Shown piece after piece: positions 56,980-64,000 of a DNA stretch of 64,000 nt; the stretch's first letter is position 1; each line of letters begins with the position of its first letter. Under the pieces are notes generated by a model. That model saw nothing but the letters and a program-made list of their open reading frames with translations, was not told the origin of the DNA and ran no database searches. The DNA is from Francisella adeliensis (lineage in GTDB: Bacteria; Pseudomonadota; Gammaproteobacteria; Francisellales; Francisellaceae), in contig NZ_CP021781.1 in assembly GCF_003290445.1 (NCBI RefSeq), forward strand, positions 1,736,001-1,800,000, in the 5' to 3' direction. The translations under genes were made by a program, and so were the position numbers.

Positions 56980-58497
56980 CTATCTTTCTCTTAGGCTATT
57001 ATCAATACCTCTAGTCAAAGGTTCTGTAAAGAATTCTAAAACTCTTCTTGTGCCAGTCTTAACTTCGGCCTCTACTGCCATACCCGGAACTATCTGATAA
57101 TTTTTACCATCTTTATGCAAAACGCTATCATCTAAACTTATGATCATCTTATAGACTAGTCCCATTTTCTCATCATCAATGGCATCTCCAGAAATTTTTT
57201 CAACCTTACCCTTGAGCACTCCATACTCTGTAAATGGGAAAGTATTAACCTTAACCTCTGCTACATCTCCTCTTTTAAGATAACCTATATCATGGTTTTT
57301 TACAAACACCTCAGCCTCTAATTTCTGATCCATTGGTACTATCTGCATTAAAACTTGGGCTGGAGTAACTACAGCACCTATAGTATGTATTTGCATCTCA
57401 TGTACGATTCCATCAATCGGTGCTCGAATAGTATTCTTACCATTAAGCGTAGTTGCTTTTCTAAGCTCTTGCTCCGCTGTATATAAGTCTTTTTTATCTT
57501 GACGAATTCCCTCTAAAGTCTCCAAATATGTCTCAGATTTAAATGATTCAAGATTACTTCTAGCCTCTGCAATTTCCGCATCAAACTGCATATCTCTTTT
57601 TTTCTCTGTCTCTAACTCATAGTATGCGTTTAGAAACTTCTCTCTATATTCTAAGTATTCCATTCTAGATATAGCTTTTTTCTTATATAAGCCCTGATAA
57701 GTATCTAACTTTTCTTTAATTACCTTAATAGTTTCTGCTAACTGTTTAGTTTTATTAATACTTATATCTTTTTCTCTTTCTTTAGAAAACTGCGTAGCTT
57801 CTAAAGTCATCAGCTTTGCTATAGTGGACTGCCATTCTTGCCACAATAGCTGTCTTGATTGCTCAAGATCAAGCTTATCTGTTATGCTTTTCGGCGGATG
57901 ATAATCAAGATCTCCTAACGGTATTTGCTTTCTCAAGCCACTTTTCAACATTTTATAAAATGTCTCTTCTCTGGATATTCTAAGCTTATAAAACTCAATA
58001 TCCTCTTTTAATTTGTTAATATCTGATTCTGTAAAATCAGATTCTAAAACAACTAATACATCACCTTTTTTAACTATCTGCCCACTTTCAACATTTAACC
58101 TTATCACAGTTCCTTTTTCAGACGATTGTATTGTTTTCACGTCTCCTGCCGGAGTAATCTTACCCTGACCATCGGTTATAATGTCTATCTTGCAATAATA
58201 AGCCCAGCAAATCACAAATGCTATTAAAAACATTAGACTATAAAGTACTACCTTCAATAATGGGTTTGGTGGCTTATCAACAACTTCTAATACACCCGGC
58301 AAAAAGCTATATGAATCTGTTTTAGAATTACGCTTTTCACCAATCTCACCACGTGTTTTCCACAATTCGAGAAACTTGTCTGCCTTATCTTTACAAACTT
58401 GCAAAATCTTATCTTTATTGCTTCGATTATTTTGATAAGTATTTCCTACTTGCTTATCTTTATTTTCATCGGGATCTTGCATTATATCAATCTTCAT
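56980..58497 (-). CDS. HlyD-type membrane fusion protein (type I secretion)
   Basis: A 505-residue periplasmic adaptor. It has a cytoplasmic N-terminal part of about 80 residues and a membrane helix at about 82-102 ('LYSLMFLIAFVICWAYYC'). A split lipoyl domain follows, beginning 'GTVIRLNVESGQIVKKGD' and resuming 'IRAPIDGIVHEMQIHTIGA', with a long alpha-helical hairpin between the halves. The C-terminal beta-barrel contains 'GMAVEAEVKTGTRRVLEF', the typical HlyD end block. It links the ABC transporter to an outer-membrane TolC-like channel, which is not in this window. It starts two bases after the transporter gene. Confidence 0.93.
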   Translation of the reverse strand: MKIDIMQDPDENKDKQVGNTYQNNRSNKDKILQVCKDKADKFLELWKTRGEIGEKRNSKTDSYSFLPGVLEVVDKPPNPLLKVVLYSLMFLIAFVICWAYYCKIDIITDGQGKITPAGDVKTIQSSEKGTVIRLNVESGQIVKKGDVLVVLESDFTESDINKLKEDIEFYKLRISREETFYKMLKSGLRKQIPLGDLDYHPPKSITDKLDLEQSRQLLWQEWQSTIAKLMTLEATQFSKEREKDISINKTKQLAETIKVIKEKLDTYQGLYKKKAISRMEYLEYREKFLNAYYELETEKKRDMQFDAEIAEARSNLESFKSETYLETLEGIRQDKKDLYTAEQELRKATTLNGKNTIRAPIDGIVHEMQIHTIGAVVTPAQVLMQIVPMDQKLEAEVFVKNHDIGYLKRGDVAEVKVNTFPFTEYGVLKGKVEKISGDAIDDEKMGLVYKMIISLDDSVLHKDGKNYQIVPGMAVEAEVKTGTRRVLEFFTEPLTRGIDNSLRER

Positions 58498-58499
58498 GT

Positions 58500-60611
58500 C
58501 TATACACCCCCATACTGTGACTTATACAACTTAGCATATGCACCATTACGAGTCAGAAGCTCTTTATGACTACCATCCTCAACAACAATACCATTATCCA
58601 TATAGATAATACGATCACAAGTTCGTACTGTAGATAACCTATGAGCAATAATAAATACCGTTCTCCCCTTAGCTATTCGACTCATATTATTCTGAATAAT
58701 CTTTTCAGACTCATAATCTAGTGCTGAAGTAGCTTCATCAAGAATAAGAATTTTAGGATTATTCATCAAAGCTCTTGCAATAGAAAGACGCTGTTTTTGA
58801 CCACCAGAGAAGTTTGTACCACCTTCTTCAACAATAGTGTCATAACCATCTTTCAACTCAAGTATAAACTCATCCGCACCTGCATATTTAGCAGCTGTGA
58901 CAACCCTTTCCATACTAGCACTAGGGTTTGTAAGAGCAATATTTTCACGCACACTACGATTAAACATAAAACTTTCTTGTAGTACCACACCAATATTTTG
59001 CCTTAACCACACAGTATCAATAGTCGATAAATCTGCTCCATCAACAAGTACCTTACCGGCTTCAGGCTGATATAGCCTTTGTATAAGCTTCGTAAGAGTA
59101 CTTTTCCCACTACCTGAGCGACCAACAATCCCAATCGATTGCCCAGACTCAACTTCAAGATTCACTCCATTCAATACTGGTTTACTTTCAGGAGAGTATC
59201 TAAATTTCACATCCCTAAAACTTACCTTGCCCTTAAAATTGGGCAGAGAACTTTTACTTATTTTTTTAGCTGATTCAGTTGGTGAGTTTAAAATATCACC
59301 TAACCTTTCCAATGAAACTCCAGCCTGCTGGAATTCTTGCCATAAGTTGACTAATTTTAAAATAGGCTGAGTGACTCTGCCTGCCAACATATTAAAGGCT
59401 ATAAGCTGACCAACAGTAAGCTTTCCTTGGATAACCATATGGGCACCAATAAATATAATAGCAATAGTGGTAAACTTATTTACAAGTTGAGCAATTTGTC
59501 CCGCTACATTTCCTAAGTTCTGAGACCTAAAAGACGCCTTAACGTATTCAGTAAGGTTATCTTCCCATTTGCGTTGCATTTGCGGTTCAATAGCACTTGC
59601 TTTTATTGTTTGTATGCCACTTATAGATTCTGTAAGAAAAGATTGGTTTTTAGCACCCGTTGCAAACACTTTATTTAGCCTATGCTTTAGTATTGGTGTT
59701 ATAAACAACGATAATAAGAAGTAAATAGGTATAGTACCTAATACAATCAAGGTTAATTCCCAACTATAAAGAAATAAGACTGTGATAAATATAAATGTAA
59801 ATAGTAAATCGATAATAAGTGTAAGCGCTGTACTTGTGATAAAGCTTCTTATACTATCTAACTCTTTTACTCTTGCAACATTTTGCCCAACCTGTCTTGA
59901 CTCAAAGTAAGATAAAGGCAACCTCATCAGATGAGAAAATAACTTAGAGCCTAGTACCACATCAACTCGCGAAGTTGTATGGCTAAATAAGTATGTCCTT
60001 ATAGTGCCAAAAAACACTTCAAACACTGAAACCACAAAAAAGACAATTACCAAAGTATTTAGGGTAGTTAAGCCATTATGCATAATAACCTTATCCATAA
60101 CTACCTGAAAGAAAAAAGGTGTAACTAACCCAAATAACTGCAAGAATAATGAAGCAATAAGTACATCTTTAAATATATGCTTGTACTTCCATAATGCTGG
60201 AATAAACCATTTGATATTAAACTTAGCATCAGCTTCAGTTTCAGAATGCTTATAAGTTATAAGAATAGCTCTACCACTATAAGACTCATTCAAATCTTGA
60301 GCGGAGAAACTTTCAACTGCCGTTGCTCCCGGCTTTATAACAATAAAGTTTTCATTCTTTATTGCCACAAGAATGAAGTACTCGCCTTCGTTATCTTGAA
60401 GAATTGCAGGAAGCACTCTTGGATTTATATTATCTAGCTTGAGTTTACTAACAATCTTAGCTTTAAAGTCACTACCTTTCATTGCTCTTAAAAGTGCAGT
60501 TTCACTAATACTTCCATCGTGATCGCCATATTCATGCTGAATCTGTTTAGGATCTATCGCAATCTTATTAAAGTCAGCAACTTGACAAAAACAGAATATA
60601 CCACTATTCAT
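58500..60611 (-). CDS. HlyB-type ABC transporter of the type I secretion system
   Basis: A 703-residue inner-membrane transporter close to HlyB in length and layout. An N-terminal C39-like domain (about 1-125), a six-helix membrane domain (about 150-420) and an ATPase with Walker A 'GRSGSGKST', signature 'FSGGQKQRLSIARAL' and Walker B 'ILILDEATSALD' are present. The C39-like domain lacks the protease triad: the Cys position aligns with Ser3 and the His position reads Tyr in 'GEYFILVAI'. It should therefore bind rather than cleave its substrate, as in HlyB, which fits a C-terminal secretion signal. It is first in the operon with the adaptor and the adhesin. Confidence 0.94.
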   Translation of the reverse strand: MNSGIFCFCQVADFNKIAIDPKQIQHEYGDHDGSISETALLRAMKGSDFKAKIVSKLKLDNINPRVLPAILQDNEGEYFILVAIKNENFIVIKPGATAVESFSAQDLNESYSGRAILITYKHSETEADAKFNIKWFIPALWKYKHIFKDVLIASLFLQLFGLVTPFFFQVVMDKVIMHNGLTTLNTLVIVFFVVSVFEVFFGTIRTYLFSHTTSRVDVVLGSKLFSHLMRLPLSYFESRQVGQNVARVKELDSIRSFITSTALTLIIDLLFTFIFITVLFLYSWELTLIVLGTIPIYFLLSLFITPILKHRLNKVFATGAKNQSFLTESISGIQTIKASAIEPQMQRKWEDNLTEYVKASFRSQNLGNVAGQIAQLVNKFTTIAIIFIGAHMVIQGKLTVGQLIAFNMLAGRVTQPILKLVNLWQEFQQAGVSLERLGDILNSPTESAKKISKSSLPNFKGKVSFRDVKFRYSPESKPVLNGVNLEVESGQSIGIVGRSGSGKSTLTKLIQRLYQPEAGKVLVDGADLSTIDTVWLRQNIGVVLQESFMFNRSVRENIALTNPSASMERVVTAAKYAGADEFILELKDGYDTIVEEGGTNFSGGQKQRLSIARALMNNPKILILDEATSALDYESEKIIQNNMSRIAKGRTVFIIAHRLSTVRTCDRIIYMDNGIVVEDGSHKELLTRNGAYAKLYKSQYGGV

Positions 60612-60714
60612 AGATAGTTAATTTAATAGTTATAATTAAATAACATACTACTATATACTGGTAACAATAGCTATTTCTTTGAAAGTTAATAAGGTATTCT
60701 AAAACCTAGTTTAG

Positions 60715-63438
60715 TTAATGAGCCACGTCCCAATTTTTGCCACTGTCAACATTGACTTCAAGTGGTACACTTAGCCCTACGGCTTCTTCCATGATTTTTT
60801 TGATCTCAGCAGATACTTCTTCTAGCTTTTCTTTTGCTACTTCAAATACTAGTTCATCATGTACTTGCATTGCCATCTTTACAGTATCAGCATATTTCTT
60901 AGCTATAATAGTATTTACACTTATCATCGCTTTCTTGATAATATCTGCAGCGGTGCCTTGCATTGGGGCATTGATTGCTGCTCGCTCAGCTGCTGCTCTT
61001 TGGATACCATTTTTAGCATTTATCTCAGGTAAATAAAGTCTTCTACCAAGTATAGTTTCAACAAAACCTTTTTCTTTGCATGATTCTTTTGCTGTAGTCA
61101 TATACTCTTTCACACTTGGGTAACGATCAAAATACACATTGATATACTCTTGCGCTTCTCCCCTTGGGATTTCAAGCTGTTTAGCAAGACCAAAAGCACT
61201 CATACCATATATCAAACCAAAGTTTATCGCTTTTGCTCTACGGCGTTGCTCACTTGTAACTTCATCCAAAGACACACCCAAAACTTCTGCGGCCGTTGCA
61301 CTGTGGATATCTAACCCATCATTAAAAGCTTTTACAAGGTTTTCATCTTTAGAAAGATGTGCCATTATACGAAGCTCTACTTGAGAATAATCAGCTGCCA
61401 TTATCACAAAACCATCTTCTGCGATAAATGCTTCTCTAATTTTACGACCTTCTACACTTTTGATTGGAATATTCTGCAGGTTTGGCTCAGATGATGATAG
61501 TCTACCTGTAACCGTACCTGTTTGGTTATATGAAGTATGAGCACGCGAATTTTCATCTAAGATATTGGGTAACTTATCTGTGTAAGTATTTTTTAGCTTA
61601 GATAGATGGCGATACTCCATAATCAATGCAGCAACCTCATACTCCTCTGCTAACTGTACTAGCACTTCCTCAGAAGTCGACGCTTGACCTTTCGCTGTCT
61701 TCTTAATAGCTGGTAGACCCATTCTTTCAAACAATACTTCACGCAATTGTACTGGCGATGAAAGATTAAACTCTTCGCCACACAGCTCAAAACACTTTGC
61801 TTGTAAATCGGCTATTTTCTGTTCTAATTCAGCACTTTGATTTCTAAGCTTATCGGCATCAATCTTGACACCAAGCTTTTCCATATCATTCAAAATCAAA
61901 GCTAATGGCATCTCAACTTCCCGATAAAGTTTATCTAAAACCTTTTCTTTAACTAAAAGCTCACCTAGATAATTAAACAATCTAAATGTAATATCCGCAT
62001 CTTCAGCAGCGTATTTCGCAACTATTTCAATATCAATTTGGTCTAGCGTTTGTTGCTTTCTACCTGTACCAGCTATTTCGGTATATGGGATTGGCTCAAC
62101 GCCTAGATATTCTTTTGATACAGCATCCATACTGTGCTTACCATTACTTTTTAGCACATACGCCATAATCATCGTATCGTGAATATCTCCGCAGATATCA
62201 ATACCATACTTTGATAAAACTTTTTCATCAAACTTAAAGTTATGAGCGACTTTTGCATTCTCCGTATTTGCAAATACTGGTTTCAAAGCATTGATAACAA
62301 CATCTAACTCAAGCTGTTGTGGTACACCAAGGTAGCGATGTTGAACTGGAATGTAGTATGCTAAGCCCTCTTTTGTACAAAATGATAGACCTACTAAATT
62401 TGCCTCTGCTGTATCTAACGAATCTGTTTCTGTATCAAATGCAAAACTCTCGGCACTATTTAACTCTGCAACTAAGTTCTCAAGCTCTTTCATGGTCAAA
62501 ACAGTTTTATAATCAACTGTTACATTACTTGTTGGGTGAACTACCTCTATACTTTCAGGTGTACTCTCATTATTACTAGTTGCAACAGGAGCTGTAGTCC
62601 CAAGCCCTTTTAAAAGTGTATTAAAACCATAATGTGTAAATGTTTTAGCTAGATATTCATCATCTGATTTTTTGCATTTCAAATCATCTAAAGATAATCC
62701 TAGCTCTAAATCACACTTAATAGTTGCAAGCGTATACGATAATCTTAACTGCTCAATATTATCTCGCAATTTCTCGCCAACCTTACCTTTTACTTTACCT
62801 TGATTAGCTATTACACCGTCGATGTTTTCGTATAGGTTTAGCCATTTTACAGCTGTCTTTGGTCCTACACTTGGTACACCGGGGATATTATCAGACTTAT
62901 CTCCCATAAGAGCTAAGTAGTCAATAATCTGATCAGGCCGAACACCATACTTTTCTACTACACCATCGACATCTGTAGTGACATTTTTCATAGAATCAAA
63001 TAATACAACTTTTTCATCTACAAGTTGAGCCATATCTTTATCACCTGTAGAGATAACTACACGATAATCCTCTTTCTCAAGATCTTTTGCAAGTGTACCA
63101 ATGACATCATCAGCCTCAACACCATCTACAACTATCAGTGGAAAACCCATCTTTTTGATAATCTCATGCAACGGCTGAATTTGAACCCTCAGCTCATCAT
63201 CCATAGATTTACGATTTGCTTTGTATTCTGAATAGATATCATTACGAAAACTTTTACCCTTTGCATCAAAGATAACTGCAACATGCTCGGTGTTATATTT
63301 TGTTGGCAATTTTTTAAGCATATTGATTACACCCAAAATAGCACCTGTCGGCTCGCCCTGCTTGTTAGTAAGAAATGGTAAAGCGTGATACGCTCGAAAA
63401 AGGTAAGATGACCCATCAACTAGTACGATATTTTTCAT
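60715..63438 (-). CDS. polA: DNA polymerase I
   Basis: A 907-residue repair and lagging-strand polymerase. The 5' nuclease domain (about 1-290, 'VEADDVIGTLAKD', 'GDKSDNIPGVP'), the 3'-5' exonuclease (about 325-515) and the A-family polymerase ('AADYSQVELRIMAHLS', 'RRAKAINFGLIYGMS', 'MQVHDELVFEV') are all present. The exonuclease keeps 'FDTETDSLD' and 'YAAEDADITFRL', so proofreading should be active. It lies immediately upstream of the secretion operon on the same strand, with a 103-base gap. Confidence 0.98.
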   Translation of the reverse strand: MKNIVLVDGSSYLFRAYHALPFLTNKQGEPTGAILGVINMLKKLPTKYNTEHVAVIFDAKGKSFRNDIYSEYKANRKSMDDELRVQIQPLHEIIKKMGFPLIVVDGVEADDVIGTLAKDLEKEDYRVVISTGDKDMAQLVDEKVVLFDSMKNVTTDVDGVVEKYGVRPDQIIDYLALMGDKSDNIPGVPSVGPKTAVKWLNLYENIDGVIANQGKVKGKVGEKLRDNIEQLRLSYTLATIKCDLELGLSLDDLKCKKSDDEYLAKTFTHYGFNTLLKGLGTTAPVATSNNESTPESIEVVHPTSNVTVDYKTVLTMKELENLVAELNSAESFAFDTETDSLDTAEANLVGLSFCTKEGLAYYIPVQHRYLGVPQQLELDVVINALKPVFANTENAKVAHNFKFDEKVLSKYGIDICGDIHDTMIMAYVLKSNGKHSMDAVSKEYLGVEPIPYTEIAGTGRKQQTLDQIDIEIVAKYAAEDADITFRLFNYLGELLVKEKVLDKLYREVEMPLALILNDMEKLGVKIDADKLRNQSAELEQKIADLQAKCFELCGEEFNLSSPVQLREVLFERMGLPAIKKTAKGQASTSEEVLVQLAEEYEVAALIMEYRHLSKLKNTYTDKLPNILDENSRAHTSYNQTGTVTGRLSSSEPNLQNIPIKSVEGRKIREAFIAEDGFVIMAADYSQVELRIMAHLSKDENLVKAFNDGLDIHSATAAEVLGVSLDEVTSEQRRRAKAINFGLIYGMSAFGLAKQLEIPRGEAQEYINVYFDRYPSVKEYMTTAKESCKEKGFVETILGRRLYLPEINAKNGIQRAAAERAAINAPMQGTAADIIKKAMISVNTIIAKKYADTVKMAMQVHDELVFEVAKEKLEEVSAEIKKIMEEAVGLSVPLEVNVDSGKNWDVAH

Positions 63439-63541
63439 GAAGTTTTTAAAAGAAATTTAAAGCTAGTGTAATAGTAATATATACACAGCAATATAGCAAA
63501 AAATCATAGTCAATTAGTAACACTACAACTATATGTCGTAA

Positions 63542-64000
63542 TTAATATTTCCCGGTTGTGATTGCGTTCTCAATCTCTTGCAAACTTTTACCCGTAGTCC
63601 TAGGCATAAAACGATATATAAAATAACTAAATCCAAAAGTGAAAAAACTGCAAAGGAAAAAGATATTAGCATAACCGATAACATCAATAACCGGCAGAAA
63701 GATTGATGTTGTAGCAAAAGATATAATACTATTTAAAAACAACATTAGTGGTAGCCCAAAGCTTCTAATATTTGTAGGTATTAACTCAGGGATTATTACC
63801 CAATTGTAAGACCCAATCCCAACAGCAAAAGATAAAATGTAGAGTATTAACAACCCTAAAAGTATATATGCTTTTATTTGTGAATCCGGCACTAGTAAAA
63901 ATAATACTCCTATCATCACAAGCACCAAAGTCATAGCAATATTTGTAAGATAAATCACAACCTTTCTCTCAAGTCTATCCGCGATAAAAAATGCAACGAT
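63542..64000 (-). CDS. MFS sugar-porter family transporter, C-terminal part
   Basis: The last 152 residues of an inner-membrane major facilitator; the frame is open to the right edge, so the 5' part is outside. The visible part begins with the MFS loop 'ADRLERK', then four or five helices. The sugar-porter motif 'PELIPTNIRSFG' (cf. PESPR/PTEIRG) follows, and the C-terminal 'PRTTGKSLQEIE' (cf. PETKGxxLEEI) closes it. The substrate cannot be assigned. Confidence 0.85.
   Translation of the reverse strand: MVAFFIADRLERKVVIYLTNIAMTLVLVMIGVLFLLVPDSQIKAYILLGLLILYILSFAVGIGSYNWVIIPELIPTNIRSFGLPLMLFLNSIISFATTSIFLPVIDVIGYANIFFLCSFFTFGFSYFIYRFMPRTTGKSLQEIENAITTGKY

Noticed and set aside
47254-60611. Autotransporter or two-partner secretion of the giant protein
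   Set aside because: There is no C-terminal beta-barrel, no TpsB-like gene, and an HlyB/HlyD pair is in the same operon.

Overview
The window is AT-rich chromosomal DNA of a gammaproteobacterium, most likely Francisella or a close member of the Francisellaceae. The case rests on gene content and order: a class I PPK2, a phosphatidylcholine synthase, the run gyrA-dxr-bamA-skp-lpxD-fabZ-lpxA-lpxB, a GyrA with Thr83, and three tandem NupC-type permeases. I cannot name the species from sequence alone. I do not know the giant adhesin locus at 47.2-60.6 kb from F. tularensis, so an environmental or fish-associated relative is plausible (inference).

Left part (1-13 kb): a partial pcs and ppk2 on the plus strand, then a CAT-anticodon tRNA behind a near-consensus promoter. 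Next comes a long minus-strand block for the outer membrane and replication: gyrA, dxr, bamA, skp, lpxD, fabZ, lpxA, lpxB, a ZipA-like protein and a small VOC-fold protein. Middle part (13-30 kb): cydDC on the plus strand, gpsA, a flavoprotein divergent from a LysR regulator, lemA-htpX, and an oligopeptide importer operon oppABCDF in which oppB is frameshifted. Periplasmic asparaginase and UvrD follow. From 30.8 to 40.6 kb, all minus strand: two tandem flippase paralogues, a large MscS-type channel, ftsY, a FimV-like LysM protein, prfC and tmk. From 40.6 to 47.0 kb: three CNT nucleoside permeases, deoC, deoB and coaX. These seven genes (coaX to tmk) are so closely spaced that they probably form one nucleoside-salvage operon.

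Right part (47-64 kb): a type I secretion operon with an HlyB-type ABC transporter, an HlyD-type adaptor and a 3226-residue secreted adhesin, then polA and the end of a sugar-porter gene. The adhesin is the most unusual object here. It has an N-terminal module with an internal signal-like hydrophobic segment, an 18-bp minisatellite coding for Gly-Thr-Gly hexapeptides, and about fifteen cadherin/VCBS-like domains. It also carries a five-unit FG-GAP block and a seven-unit propeller-like block inserted inside one cadherin-like domain. A 290-residue near-identical tandem duplication and a C-terminal block of EF-hand-like DxDxDG loops complete it.

Outside genes, the clearest unexplained signal is a small dispersed, partly palindromic repeat with copies at 13.2, 18.0 and 40.0 kb. 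There is also a TTTTAG hexanucleotide array between cydC and gpsA. I saw no CRISPR array, rRNA, intact insertion sequence or prophage.
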